From Phialophora verrucosa (lineage: Eukaryota; Ascomycota; Eurotiomycetes; Chaetothyriales; Herpotrichiellaceae), in NCBI GenBank assembly GCA_002099365.1, contig MSED01000004.1:806001-870000 (forward strand): a DNA stretch of 64,000 nt. The letters run 5' to 3'. Below, one piece after another: positions 50,562-61,671 of the stretch (positions are counted from its first letter, which is position 1; every line of letters begins with the position of its first letter). Below the pieces are notes generated by a model. That model was not told the origin of the DNA and searched no databases. It was given only the letters and a program-made list of their open reading frames with translations. Both the position numbers and the translations under genes were made by a program.

Positions 50562-52368
50562 TCAGTTAGTGGACGCGGTATTGCTCCCTTCCAAGTTGAT
50601 GACTTCGTGATGAGTAGTGATCTCCTTGTCGTCCTTGCGGGGTCCACCGCCCAGCGCCTCCTCGACCTCCGCCAGAGATTGGACAATCCTGTTGTGCCGA
50701 TCGAAATGCAGAGGTTCGTTCTTGGCCAGCTTGACGGCGCTGAGGACTCCGGTAGACTTAGCGAAGATGATGTCCATCTCCTCAAGAGACCGCTGTGCGG
50801 TTTCGGGGTAGCAAAAATAGACAATAGGGCAGACAGCGGCGTTGAAGGCGGCAAACATGATATAAGTCTTCCAGCCAATGCTCGCAAAGCAGACTGGCGT
50901 AACCATGACGACCATGAAGTTGAAGATCCAGTTCCCAGAGGTTGAAATGGCGGCCGACTGGGCTCTGATATCGAGAGGCACAATCTCGGCCGGGTAGAGC
51001 CAGGGGATGGAATTCCAGCCTTGCGAGTACGAAAAGAGATAGAGCCAGATGAAGACAATCGCCACAGCTCCGGGTCCAGTACCACCCAGGTGGACTGTCA
51101 CCCCCACGATGATCAGGCACACGGTCATACCAACGCAGCCAAACAGCAAGAGCGGGCGTCGGCCAATTCTGTCCACGAGAAAGATTCCGGGTGTGCAGCA
51201 GAAAAAGTACCATGTGCCTCCTGCCGCAGCAACGATGCGAGCCACCAGCGGTGAAAGGCCCATTTGGTTGAGGTAGATGGTTGCAGCGTAATAGGTGATG
51301 ATATTGATGCCGGCAATTTGTTGGAACACCTGGGTCAAATATCCCAGAACTGCCCGGTGGAAGTTCCTCTTGGGTCCCATTCGGAAGACGTCTCGGATCG
51401 ATGCGGACGACTCGCGAACGCTGATCCTCATGGCCCGAATCTGCTCAGTGACCAACGGACCGTCGTGGTCCACGTCGTAAATGGCGCTCAGAATGGCCAC
51501 CGCCTGCTCGTCTCTTTCCTTGAGGATCAACCATCGGGGGGACTCTGGCAGGTAGTAAACTCCCACTACAACGAAGAGGGCGAAGACCAGCTGGAAAGCG
51601 ATGGGGAATCTCCAGGAAGCGGCATTAGGATCCGTGAACGACATGCCCAAGTCAAGCCATTGGCTGACGGCGACTCCGGCGACGACAAGGCTTCCCTCGA
51701 ACACTACGGCCAGACCTCGTCGGTGCGGTTTCGAGCACTCGGACTGCCAGACCGGAACGGTGGAGGTGTTGAAGCCGTTCCCGACGCCCGTGATGATTCG
51801 TCCGACGATGAAATGAGGCAGAGAATATGCAGAGCATTGCAAAACGGCGCCGATGATCATGATGCTGCATCCCCAGATAATCGAGTGGCGACGGCCCAGG
51901 ATGTTGCCGAGTTTCATGATGATGACTGCCCCCAGGAAACAACCGAGATTATAGCATGATATAGTGATGCCTAAGGCAGAGGACTTAGGATCCAATCCAA
52001 GATAACAGATGTTTATGGGGGAGGGGGCTTCTTACCTTGGTGTAGAGACTGCTGATACGCTTCATGGGACGACAGGCCTTCCAAACATTCGGGGTTCGTG
52101 CAAATCTGCGGGAATTGCGAGGCGAAAGAAGGCAAGGTAAGGAGCCCTCCCATGACGCCTTGGTCGTATCCAAACAGACTACACATTTGAAGGAGGTTGT
52201 GTCAGTCACAAGTTTAATGACCGAACAGCAAAGATTACCTTGCTGGCCAAACGGCAACAAAGAGGAAGAGGAGGGTACTTACAGTAGGTCAACTCCTGCC
52301 ACAATGGCGATGGCGACATTCAGTTTGGTGCCGCGCAGTCCCAAGAACTTGTTTGGTGCTGTACCCAT
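50562..52368 (-). CDS. MFS sugar transporter
   Basis: This is a hexose/pentose/polyol proton symporter or facilitator of the plasma membrane, about 545 residues with 12 membrane segments. Three exons are inferred: 52283-52368, 52036-52178 and 50562-51970. The junctions restore GVDLLLFGYDQGVMGGLLTL, a signature of the family, and QSLHQGITISCYNLGCFLGA. Further motifs are LGRRHSIIWG, YYLPESPRWLILKER between the halves, QQIAGINIITYYAA, RIGRRPLLL and YPETAQRSLEEMD near the C-terminus. The substrate cannot be predicted. The gene is divergent from the short-chain dehydrogenase at 53028. Confidence 0.93.
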
Positions 52369-53027
52369 CTTGCAAAAGAGCTCAACTCGACGACTGCTCG
52401 CGGGGCGTGGAACATAGAAGGGGGAGTTGAGTGGAATACTGTGTGAGATTTGGGGGTTCTCCGGCCACTTTATACATGTTTCCCCTGATGGCCTACCCCG
52501 GATTTTGGCAGCGCACATTGTCTTACCCTCCCCAGGTTCTCCAGAGAGATCAAGCGCCGGGTTTTGGTCTTGGTCACGCTATCCACAGTTCTCGAGCCTA
52601 AAGGAGCTTGGCCGCTAACCCACTGATACCTTACCGGAGGGCCGCATACTTACTTGGCCCGGAAATCTTATATCCGCGACTTGAATACCCGGCGATGGAA
52701 AGCAATTCACCGAAATGAAGCGTTCGAGAAAACCGTTTGCCCTTGTTTCCGCAACTATGCAACCAACCTCTAGACAGCGTCCAAGCCAAGACACCGAGAG
52801 CGCCACCAGGGTCTTCTGTGTTCAGAAAGGCTTCTCTCTTCTGCCTGAACCCATGGTCAAGCATCAACAACGCTTCCACGATAGTACCTTGTCTGGTTTC
52901 CGACAACCACTGAAGCACCTGATCCACATATTCCCTCAGGGAAAGGCAGATAATACCCAGATTCAGTCAGTGTGATAGACACTCTCCAAGAAAGTCAACA
53001 AGGCCTTTGCATTCCCATTCCCGAACA
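52369..53027. promoter_or_regulatory. Divergent promoter of sugar transporter and short-chain dehydrogenase
   Basis: These 659 bp separate two start codons. Several CCGG-containing triplets occur, for example at about 52468, 52497 and 52635, of the kind Zn2Cys6 regulators use, but they are short and not clearly paired. No site is assigned. Confidence 0.5.
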
Positions 53028-53918
53028 ATGTCGGAGCCTCCTGTATTGCAAGGAAAGGTCATCGCCGTTGTGGGCGGTGCATCTGGCATCGGCCATGCGG
53101 TATCTAAGCTTCTCGTCCAACGCAAGGCCAAGGTCGCCATCGCCGACATCCAACAAGACCTCCTCGCCGCCGTCAAGGCCGAACTCACCGACGCCGGCGG
53201 CGAGGTCTTGACGCACCAGGTCAACATCACCGACCGCCAGCAGACCGAGGCATGGCTGGCCGACGTCGAGAAACAGTGGGGCGGCCTGGACGGCGCGGTC
53301 AACCTGGCGGCCATCATCCCAAAGTCGCACAACAAGGGCAGCATACTGGACCAGACCGATGCCGACTGGGACCAGGTCTTCGCGGTCAATGTGCGTGGCA
53401 TGATGAATTGCCTGCGGGCGCAGATCCCACACCTCCTGAAGCGCAACGGCGGTGGCAGCATCGTCAACTTTGCCAGCACGCTGGGGTTGATTGGCCGGGC
53501 AGAGGCGGCATGCTACGCGGCGAGCAAGCACGCCGTGGTCGGCCTGACGTCGAGCGTAGCCAAAGAGTTTGGACGCCAAAACATCCGGATTACCGCCATT
53601 GCACCGTGAGTCCCTGCGTTCCATGCCATCTCCTGATCATCTTTTGTGCGTGTCTCTGGCCGTCTTGGAAATCAAGTCCAGAAACGTCACTGTTAACGTT
53701 TAAGCGGCTGCAGTGGCTATACCTTGACTCCCATGATGCAAAGATCGATCGACGCCGACCCGAAGGCGGCCCAAGAGAAGGAGAACCCCGAAATTACCGC
53801 CTTGGGGCGTTTTGCACAACCGGTGGAGATTGCAAGGGCAGTTGCATTCTTGCTCGGATCAGACGCCAGCTTCATCACGGGGGTGACGGTCAGCGTGGAT
53901 GGTGGCTGGATCTGTTAA
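53028..53918 (+). CDS. Short-chain dehydrogenase/reductase (classical SDR)
   Basis: This NAD(P)-dependent oxidoreductase acts on an alcohol or ketone. The product is about 260 residues from two exons, 53028-53605 and 53714-53918, across a 108-nt intron; the junction restores ITAIAPGYTLTPMM. The cofactor motif is VVGGASGIGHAVSK, the acidic residue ADIQQD after strand 2 favours NAD(H), and NLAAI is the structural Asn motif. The catalytic Ser lies in NFASTLGLIG and the Tyr/Lys pair in CYAASKHAVVG. The usual FITGVTVSVDGGW C-terminus is present. It is close in type to 3-oxoacyl-ACP-reductase-like or sugar/polyol dehydrogenases. The in-frame TTG upstream (53007) was not used. Confidence 0.93.
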
Positions 53919-54449
53919 AACACCAGGCCCCCCTGGCGCAGTTTTCAGGAAAACATCATCACAATTACCACCAGCAAGCCAGCTGTACCATAGCGCTCTG
54001 ACCTTTTTCGGAATATGCTGCTTGGTCTCTGAGCTTTCAGGTTCGCCCGCTGAAAAAGGAATGACTAGACAGCACAAGCTATCCTACCCAGTTTACAGAA
54101 AATAGAACAAATATAGTGAGCACTGACGAGAGTCAATTGACAATGAAGTCTTCCTGAGTGCCAGTTGTACTCGTACGAATTCTAAGCGTACCACATAAGC
54201 GAAGCCCGTTCCCCTTCCTGTTGCCCTTCTTGGTCCACTGAAGCGATACTAGTCACCAAGATGTCGGTCAAGAATTGGAAGGGGTATCTTACTAGGGAGA
54301 GCTTGAGAAACAGATAAATGGGCGTTTGGATAGATGTTGGAGCGTCTACGATCTGGAGAAGCTTGCGAGCTGGCTATGATATTTTTCATTCATCATCAGT
54401 TGCGATGATGTATCAATCCTCTCCGAAGTCCTACTCGTGTTGACTGGGT
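53919..54449. other. Convergent 3' intergenic region
   Basis: A 531-bp gap between the stop of the short-chain dehydrogenase (+) and that of the transketolase-like gene (-). It holds both 3' ends. No gene was seen. Confidence 0.5.
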
Positions 54450-56531
54450 CTATTTAAGCAAAGTCCACCTTCTCGGCTTCGCTCCGTTTCGGTGCAAGCC
54501 AAGATACTTGGTAACCTTTCGGTACACCCCTTCAGTATCAAGGCCAAAACGGCCATAGTTGGCCAGTCCAGCACCGGAGAATCCGAAGGAGTCCAACGCA
54601 ATCGAAGCGTTACAGTACCGTGCCCAGATGGTGGAGACGTATGCTTCGACGGATATAGTGTAGGGAGTGTCCGACAAGACCGAGTCTTTGTACTCATCGC
54701 TTTGTTCACTGAAGAGTTGGATACATGGCATGCTGACCACACGGGTAATGATGCCGTCCGATGTCAACTTAGCAGCAGCCTGAACGGCGAATTGCAGTTC
54801 TGACCCGCAGGAAACCAATGTCACGGTCGCATTCTCTCTTTCCTCGACGGCATAGCCGCCCTTGAAGACCGATTGCCGGTTAGTATGGTGGACTTGGACA
54901 ATGGCGGGGTCTCGGGCCACCGAAATCATGGACGGACGATGCTTCTGCGACAGAGCTATTATCCAAGCTCCAATGACTTCTTCTCCGTCGGCGGGACGAA
55001 TGAAAAGGAAGTTGGGCATGGCTCGGTACAAAGAATCCAGTTCAACAGCTTGATGGGTCGGGCCATTTTGTCCCTCGCCGATGGTGTCGTGTGTGGCTAT
55101 GTGGATGACCTTGAGGTGGTTGAGAGCTCCCATTCTCACTCCGGGTGCCGCGTAGAGGTAAAACATCAGAAACGTCGCTGTGGTGGGTAGAATGGCTCCT
55201 TCAGCATATGCGGCAAGGCCGTTTGCAATCGATGCCATGGCATGCTCCCGTATACCATATCTGATGACTCTTCCGGAAAGGTTCTGAGCATCGAAAATCC
55301 GACTGGATTGGTCTCCGAGCGCGTTGGAAACCCAAAGATCGGCGCCTCCTGGCATCATATGAGGAATTTTGGAGAGTAGTTGGTTGAATACAAAACCGTT
55401 TGCCTGCCGGGTAGATTGTTTGTGATTTGGGGCTTCTAACGTCGACAATAGCTCTTCGTATTCCATCTTGCCCTTGAGTCTCTTGACCAATTCCGCACCC
55501 TCTTCTGGGAAAGTGCTGACGTAGTCTTGAAGCATGGCTTTCCAATGTTCCTCTGCCGTAGCACCTTCGTACTTCTTCTTTTCGAAGAGCTCCTTGACTT
55601 GAGCTGAAACGTAATGGGTTTGTTGGCTCACACCATCGGAATAATGGAGAAGATCCTCGTCGGTAAACGTTCCGTGATGAGCCTTTGCGGTACCGGCAGC
55701 GGCGGTCAGATAGCCTATCGTGGTTCGGATATTGAGAAAAGTTGGCTTCCCTTTCATGGACTTTGCCAGCTGTAATGCCGCGACAATGTCATCGACAGAT
55801 GTGTCGCCGGTAAATACATCGATCACATGCCATCCGAGAGCTCTCATCTTGGAGTTTGTGTCTTCGCTCGCCGTCCACTCCAGCGGTCCGTCGCAGGTAA
55901 TGGCGTTATTGTCGTAACAGAGGCAAAGATTGTCGAGTTTAAGGTGGCCGGCAAGGGCAAGAGCTTCTTGGGTTACGCCCTCTTGTAAGCAGCCGTCTCC
56001 CGCGCTAACATAGATACGGGAACTCGTCAAGGTGAAGCCTTCTTTGTTGTACCTGGCTGCAAAATTCTTGGATGCGATTGCAAGTCCAACAGCATTGGCG
56101 ACTCCTTGACCTAATGGGCCTGTGGTCACCTCTACTCCTGGAACCTCAATCTCAGGATGCCCGTGGCACAGGGTAGTCTGCCATTTTCCATCTTTGAATC
56201 CCTTGTCGCTTGCGTACATTTTCAACTCGTCCATGGTCATGTGCGAATATCCGGTGACGTGTAACATCACGTACAGCAGGATTGCTACATGCCCATTTGA
56301 CAGAACAAAGCGGTCCCGGTCAAACCAGGAAGGATTCTGCGGATTGTATCGCAGGGTATGTCGCCAGAGTGCGACAGCCAAAGGTACCATGCCAATGGCT
56401 GATCCTCCATGGCCGCCGCCATTTTGACGACAGCAGTCCATGACCAACTTTCTGATCTCGCGTACTGCCAATTCATCCTGAGAATAGGTTGTTGACTGAA
56501 CGCCGTTGACGAGGGACTTTGATACGGCCAT
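54450..56531 (-). CDS. Dihydroxyacetone-synthase-type transketolase
   Basis: This thiamine-diphosphate enzyme moves a C2 ketol unit between a ketose phosphate and an aldehyde; dihydroxyacetone synthases use formaldehyde. The single exon encodes 693 residues from ATG 56529-56531. The N-terminal QNGGGHGGSAIGMVPLAVALW and FVLSNGHVAILLYV distinguish it from ordinary transketolase, which has GHPGAPMG at this point. The cofactor motif is SAGDGCLQEGVTQEALALAGH near residue 180 with DNNAITCDG. The pyrimidine domain has GIREHAMASIANGLAAYAEG. The C-terminal domain ends in WTLLK, so the PTS1 tripeptide of methylotrophic yeast enzymes is missing and a cytosolic place is likely. It may have another aldehyde acceptor. 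It is divergent from a polyol dehydrogenase. Confidence 0.9.
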   Translation of the reverse strand: MAVSKSLVNGVQSTTYSQDELAVREIRKLVMDCCRQNGGGHGGSAIGMVPLAVALWRHTLRYNPQNPSWFDRDRFVLSNGHVAILLYVMLHVTGYSHMTMDELKMYASDKGFKDGKWQTTLCHGHPEIEVPGVEVTTGPLGQGVANAVGLAIASKNFAARYNKEGFTLTSSRIYVSAGDGCLQEGVTQEALALAGHLKLDNLCLCYDNNAITCDGPLEWTASEDTNSKMRALGWHVIDVFTGDTSVDDIVAALQLAKSMKGKPTFLNIRTTIGYLTAAAGTAKAHHGTFTDEDLLHYSDGVSQQTHYVSAQVKELFEKKKYEGATAEEHWKAMLQDYVSTFPEEGAELVKRLKGKMEYEELLSTLEAPNHKQSTRQANGFVFNQLLSKIPHMMPGGADLWVSNALGDQSSRIFDAQNLSGRVIRYGIREHAMASIANGLAAYAEGAILPTTATFLMFYLYAAPGVRMGALNHLKVIHIATHDTIGEGQNGPTHQAVELDSLYRAMPNFLFIRPADGEEVIGAWIIALSQKHRPSMISVARDPAIVQVHHTNRQSVFKGGYAVEERENATVTLVSCGSELQFAVQAAAKLTSDGIITRVVSMPCIQLFSEQSDEYKDSVLSDTPYTISVEAYVSTIWARYCNASIALDSFGFSGAGLANYGRFGLDTEGVYRKVTKYLGLHRNGAKPRRWTLLK

Positions 56532-57153
56532 GTTTGCTGAGTTCGAGGCGTTGTTCGATTTCGAAATCGTGTCTTTACGACGAGCCTTTGATCTGCCTGC
56601 AATTGCTTAGAGCTTGTCCACGTTTTCTTCAGTCGACCTCTCCACATCCTTTCGCCTTTGCCACAAAGAGCCTCGACCAGACAGACATATTCCCGGCATC
56701 GCTGGAGGAATTGGTAGCCCAAGACCGATTCCGGAAGCCTCCATCCCCAGCCTCACCAACAAATCCTCCAGGATCTATTGCGAAGCTCTCTAGTCATAGC
56801 GCGTATGTTTCCTAAAGGAGAATGTGACTATTGAAGGCGGAATACTCAGATGTTGGCCCGCAGTTTAGCCTATGATGGCAAGGGGTATCAGTCTCGGCTC
56901 GGTTGAAGCACCTAACTAATTCCGCACTAATGATTTCGCCGGTAGAGCAGGGTTTCTTGCTCAATGCTCGCAGCACCAACAGGTGCTGGCAGCCAGTAAT
57001 CTTTCTATCGTCGAACCTGTCATCGCTGCGCATTAAGAGACTGTACTGGGATTGAGAACTTCTGTCGTATTGCAACTTGTTTTCCTCTAAACATCCTTTC
57101 TGGCGTTGACGGCAGGGATTTCTGGCACCAGTCATTGGGAATACGTTCAAGGT
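56532..57153. promoter_or_regulatory. Divergent promoter of transketolase-like and polyol dehydrogenase genes
   Basis: These 622 bp lie between two start codons. The polyol dehydrogenase frame is open back to 57106 but with TTG only. GGCTCGG/CCGG-type strings are present but no site can be called. Confidence 0.5.
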
Positions 57154-58287
57154 ATGCTCATTCCTGTCGAGGAGGAAGTGCCATTCGAGGCGGCCACACT
57201 CTTCGGGGCGAGAGACTTGCGATTTGTGCAAACTAAAACAGGGCCACTGGCTGCTTCGCACGTTCGCCTCGCACCACGAGCCACAGGACTTTGCGGGACA
57301 GACCTCCATTATTATCAGGATGGCCGAAATGGGCCCTACGTGGTGGAAACACCCCTTGTTCTGGGCCATGAGTTTGCCGGAGAGGTAGTGAACATTGGGT
57401 CCCAGGTCAAAGGCATCAAGATAGGAGACCGGGTGGTGGTAGAACCCCAGAGGCCTTGCAGGGCATGCCATCTGTGTATGATAGGCAAGTATAACCTGTG
57501 TCCCAAACTTGTCTTTACCGGGTCCGCCACGGCAAAGCCTCCAGTGCAAGGCTCTCTACAACAGTTCTATGACCACCCGGCAGAATTGTTGTACCCACTG
57601 CCAGAAAGTCTCAGTTTCGCCGAGGGGGCGGTAATTGAACCTCTGTCGGTGGCGCTGCACGCCGTCAGAAGATCGGGTTTACAATGCGGTGCCCGAGTCC
57701 TCATTTTCGGAGCTGGAGCAATCGGGCTGTTTTGCGCCAGTGTTGCCAAGATGGCTGGAGCATCAAGCATCACCATGGCCGACATCGAAGCCAGCAGACT
57801 GGAATTTGCAAAACAAAACAACCTTGCGGACCGCATCTTCGACATGTCGACAAAGACACAACCACAGAGTGTGGCCGACCAAGAGACAAGGCTGGATCCC
57901 GTCATCCAAAAGAGCACAGAGCTGCGAAACGAGCCCGGGTTTGAGCCTGTGGATTTCGTCTTTGAATGTACTGGAGTACCAGTATGCGCCAACATTGGTC
58001 TTTACTGTGCCGCTCCCGGGGCTAAGTTAGTCGCCGTGGGCCTGGGGGCTGCCGTCCAGAATCTACATCTGGCCGAGGCGGCCAGAAAGGAGGTCGACAT
58101 CTTACCAATTTGGCGCTACGCCCACACCTTTGACGACGCAATTGAGCTGGTTAGGACCGGAAAAGTGGTGGTCAAACCGTTTATCACACATACTTTCGAC
58201 TTTCCGCAAACACACGAAGCATTCGAACTGGTCTGCAAGAAACCAACTGACATGATCAAGTGTGTGATATTAAACAACGATCCATAG
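57154..58287 (+). CDS. Zinc-dependent polyol dehydrogenase (sorbitol/xylitol/L-arabinitol type)
   Basis: This medium-chain dehydrogenase oxidises a polyol to a ketose with NAD. The single exon encodes about 377 residues from ATG 57154. The catalytic zinc site is formed by Cys in GLCGTDLHYYQDG, His-Glu in VLGHEFAGEVV and the Glu of AVIEPLSVALHAV. The structural zinc site is complete as RPCRACHLCMIGKYNLCPK. The Rossmann motif is VLIFGAGAIGLFCASVAKMAG, followed by Asp in TMADIEASR, which favours NAD over NADP. Length is normal. The exact polyol cannot be told. Its partner in divergent orientation is the transketolase-like enzyme, so a polyol-to-ketose-to-C2-transfer route is plausible. Confidence 0.92.
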   Translation: MLIPVEEEVPFEAATLFGARDLRFVQTKTGPLAASHVRLAPRATGLCGTDLHYYQDGRNGPYVVETPLVLGHEFAGEVVNIGSQVKGIKIGDRVVVEPQRPCRACHLCMIGKYNLCPKLVFTGSATAKPPVQGSLQQFYDHPAELLYPLPESLSFAEGAVIEPLSVALHAVRRSGLQCGARVLIFGAGAIGLFCASVAKMAGASSITMADIEASRLEFAKQNNLADRIFDMSTKTQPQSVADQETRLDPVIQKSTELRNEPGFEPVDFVFECTGVPVCANIGLYCAAPGAKLVAVGLGAAVQNLHLAEAARKEVDILPIWRYAHTFDDAIELVRTGKVVVKPFITHTFDFPQTHEAFELVCKKPTDMIKCVILNNDP

Positions 58288-58501
58288 ACGAAAGACAAAT
58301 GTTGACGGCACTTTCTCTCTGCTCTGATAGCCGGAGGTGGAGCATACCCGCGTTTCTGCACATATGACACATTATGGAACCAGCAGATATACTGGACCAT
58401 GCCCAAGCCTACGGATTATCACTTCTTTTATCATAGTAACGTTCGGACTCCCGCCCCATCTGTGCTCCTAATGAAAATTAATAATAACTCCTGATCGCCG
58501 T

Positions 58502-60754
58502 TTACCATTGAGCTTCGCCCGTGGGGTCGAACGAAAACATCATCTGCGAAGAGTCACCCATCATGCTGTCCATACCACTCGACATGTCGAACATGGAAGA
58601 GAACACCAAGTCCATCCCCCCAAGGTCATTCATGGGCACATCCGAGAGACATTCCTGTGCTTTGGACGTATTGCTGGTCGGCATCTGCGCGTCGTCCGAC
58701 CGCCGTCTCGCGGCATCAAGGAGATTCTCGAAGAGCTTCATGGCCCACCGCGCGGGATCCCAAGCTCGTCGAACGCTGTGCCAAGCCATCTGGCACGTAT
58801 TGACCGCCATACGGCCCATTTTCGCGGCGACTGGGTCCGCTGCCAAGGCCTGTGAGTAGAAGACTGCTTCTGCCAGGAACAGTGCGTGAAACGCCTCGTG
58901 CGGCAACCGCGACAACGTTGATTTAGTCGCCATGGTGCAAGTCAGGTCAAAAATCTGATGAGCGGCGTTCTCGCAGACGGCATCTAGGTGCCTGGCACTG
59001 GGCCCTGAGTGGACAGAGCTCGCCGGTTGTAGGCAGTGGCCGCCCAGATTCGCGAGAATCAGATTGTGATTGTAAGAGAGCGCAAGACACGTCGGAAGCA
59101 GACCCATCTTTGTTCCACAGTCTCCCCAAGTGACCTCTGGCGGCAGGTCGTTTCTCCACTGCTGTAGCTCATGGCACAGTTGGTCATGACTTGGGCCGTG
59201 TCCAGTACGCTTCGAGAGCACAATCTGTCGCAGGATGACCGCGAGCTTAGTGTTTTCTACGTGAAATAGGGCAAAAGAGCTGTCAAGAGGATAGTTCACG
59301 CCCTCTTCTTCTTGTTCTTCTTCCTCCACTTGCGCATCGGTGACAAAATCCTCGGCACCCAACATCTCCACGTCGGCGGTGTTCATGCGGAACTGACGAC
59401 CTGAAAAGGTGGCTGCTCCGGTGTCCCGTACGAACAAAACCCACCAAAGTCGCTTTAACAAGCTTTTGTCCTCTGGAGCCAGTTTAGTCTCTTTCATGGA
59501 TCGATGGATCCCCAGGGACTCGGCAATGATGACGCCAGTTCCAATCCAGCTCGCCGAGTTCCAATAGTTGTTATGCGCACTTCCCCAGAAGCTGAGGAGT
59601 ATGACGCTCTGAAGCACCATTATCTTGTTCATATGATAGCCCATGTCGAACAACGCTTTGGCCTTTCTGTAGTACAACAGCCGCGCCTCCATTCTGTTCT
59701 TGTATCCCGCGTGGAATAGCGCGTCCTCGTCCGAAAAGGTTACTGCCGCAAAACAAACCGAATGAAAGAGGAGCCACGGGATCTGCTGAGCTTTGTAATT
59801 TTCGAGGAAGCTGCCTCGCTTGAAGATAGGATACAGAGGATACACTCGGTCGAGGAATGTCTTGACCACAAATTCAAGGACGTCTGGCTCAGGGAGTTTG
59901 AAACATCCTCTCGCGTGGAGGAACTCGATGTCTTCAGGCGGAATGTGGGCAGGATGCTGAGCTCCCGTAGACTGAAGGTGGGCTGATGGTTCCGGTTTTG
60001 CTGGAGATAGATAATGCAGTTGCGGCTTCTTGCCTTCGCCTTGATTTTGAAGAACAAGCGTTAGAGGAAATGATTCGTCGAGATGGGTAATGGAGAATCT
60101 GTTAGACCTATCGGCAAATGGCGTCGTCCGGGTTTTGAGGAAGGGGTCAAAAGTCGAGGCCCATGAAATATCGGGATATGGTGAAAGTGTTGTGTTAGAA
60201 AGGCAAGATTTGGGCGAGGAACAATCCAAAGACAGCTGAGTTTGGTGTCCGCTGGCTTCTGTACTGTCTGCCGCGTTTCCAGGCCCATCAGCTGCAATAG
60301 AGTCTGCGAATATGGCTTCGGCGTTGCTGCTGCTGACCAAGGGCGCCGATGGCAGCCCCACCTGTCTTCTATCTTCTTGTCTTGTGAGAACCTCACTCGA
60401 AGGTCTGGACCCATGACTCGGCTGTGGTGAGACAGGATGTCGTTGAGCCTCTTCATTTGAGCCCGCTTCCAAGGCATTTGATATGGTAGGTTGCTGAAAC
60501 GTCTGTACGTCAAGGTCTTGAAGGTCGGGGCCATGAGTTGGTTGCACCAGATCGGTCTTCTTTCTTCTCTTATAAATGCCCCTTTTCGATTCGAACAAAA
60601 CGCAGTTGGTGTGCCCGCTCGCCACGCATTTTGAGCAAGGAGTGCCTTGCTCCATGGCATCGCATTTGACTCTCTTTTGTCGGCAATGGTAACACGCTTT
60701 GGCAGCGCGAAATCGAGCTGTCACGAACTCGGGTCGAACCTCGGACGCCGCCAT
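58502..60754 (-). CDS. Zn2Cys6 transcription factor with fungal-specific domain
   Basis: This nuclear regulator has 750 residues in a single exon from ATG 60752-60754. The zinc cluster cysteines are at residues 21, 24, 31, 40, 43 and 51, in KACYHCRQKRVKCD and PCSKCVASGHTNC, followed by the basic SKRGIYKRRKK. The second conserved domain begins at about residue 290 with EFVVKTFLDRVYPLYPIFKR and includes LLFHSVCFAAVTFSDED, the fungal-specific dimerisation/activation region; this layout resembles cutinase-factor CTF1-type regulators. An acidic EEEQEEEGVNYP loop lies near residue 485. It is the only regulator in the accessory block and faces the tartrate-dehydrogenase-like gene, so it is the natural candidate for control of the surrounding genes. 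Confidence 0.92.
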   Translation of the reverse strand: MAASEVRPEFVTARFRAAKACYHCRQKRVKCDAMEQGTPCSKCVASGHTNCVLFESKRGIYKRRKKTDLVQPTHGPDLQDLDVQTFQQPTISNALEAGSNEEAQRHPVSPQPSHGSRPSSEVLTRQEDRRQVGLPSAPLVSSSNAEAIFADSIAADGPGNAADSTEASGHQTQLSLDCSSPKSCLSNTTLSPYPDISWASTFDPFLKTRTTPFADRSNRFSITHLDESFPLTLVLQNQGEGKKPQLHYLSPAKPEPSAHLQSTGAQHPAHIPPEDIEFLHARGCFKLPEPDVLEFVVKTFLDRVYPLYPIFKRGSFLENYKAQQIPWLLFHSVCFAAVTFSDEDALFHAGYKNRMEARLLYYRKAKALFDMGYHMNKIMVLQSVILLSFWGSAHNNYWNSASWIGTGVIIAESLGIHRSMKETKLAPEDKSLLKRLWWVLFVRDTGAATFSGRQFRMNTADVEMLGAEDFVTDAQVEEEEQEEEGVNYPLDSSFALFHVENTKLAVILRQIVLSKRTGHGPSHDQLCHELQQWRNDLPPEVTWGDCGTKMGLLPTCLALSYNHNLILANLGGHCLQPASSVHSGPSARHLDAVCENAAHQIFDLTCTMATKSTLSRLPHEAFHALFLAEAVFYSQALAADPVAAKMGRMAVNTCQMAWHSVRRAWDPARWAMKLFENLLDAARRRSDDAQMPTSNTSKAQECLSDVPMNDLGGMDLVFSSMFDMSSGMDSMMGDSSQMMFSFDPTGEAQW

Positions 60755-61671
60755 TGAGTACTGGAGTCTGTAACACGATTTGGCCTAGGCGTCATCTACG
60801 AAGCACTGGTCGTGCAAAATGAGGCACGGTAGAGGAGCCTCAGGGTTCACAAAAGGGGAGCTGTATAGATCATGGCATAGTAGTCGAAGAAAGTATCACA
60901 GGTCTGATGGCAAGAATCTGCGTCCTTGGGATGAGATTGAGACGCGCAGGTCCTCCTATTCAATCAGGAGGATTCTTAATGTTACTTTGAAGCATTAAAG
61001 GCAAGCTACTAGACGGTGCGCTTGACAGGCATCTTGTGGGCTGACATGCTTCTCCTCCTCCGCCTCCTCTCTTTGCGGGGGAGGATGGAGGCGTAGACCA
61101 CTGAGGGAAAGGCCTGATGCTTCTGGGGTAAACCTCGGTCTTGTACCTCGTACCTGTCCTCGCCACCTCAACTTCGGTTGCCATAACTAATACGTCATCC
61201 AGGCTCGACAGTCAAGGAGGGTGTAGAGGTACGAAGAAGCCCAATTCCAGTCTCCTAAGGCGTGTGACAATCTCGGCCACCTTATCCCAGTCACTTCTAG
61301 GCCTTCCCAACGAACTATGAAGTCCTACAGGATTATTCCTGATCACAGGCGAAATTGGATATAGATGGCAAGCAACCCTTCAAAGGTCCTCGTCAACATA
61401 CGCGTATATTACCGGATTGGGCCGTATACCCGCCCCCGGACTTCTCCCAGGGGGCAGCCCGGTTTTGGGTATAGCGAGACCAGCTATCATGGGCACGGTT
61501 CGATGTTGCCTGAGAACTGCTCCGGGGATCCGAGTGATACTCGTGAGTATTCCACGGTTCCCAAGAACTGAGGGAATACAAAGACATGTAAGATGAGTGT
61601 GTGCAAATTGAAAGCCTCGCACCGGCACTCGGACACCCCCAGCGAATTTTCTTCCCAGCTTCATTGCCAAC
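60755..61671. promoter_or_regulatory. Divergent promoter of regulator and tartrate-dehydrogenase-like gene
   Basis: These 917 bp separate two start codons. A CCTCGG string lies at 61133-61138; this is the element bound by FarA/CTF1-type regulators in Aspergillus, and the neighbouring regulator is of a similar general type, but a 6-bp match may be chance. Purine/pyrimidine-rich tracts occur near 61048-61085. Confidence 0.45.
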
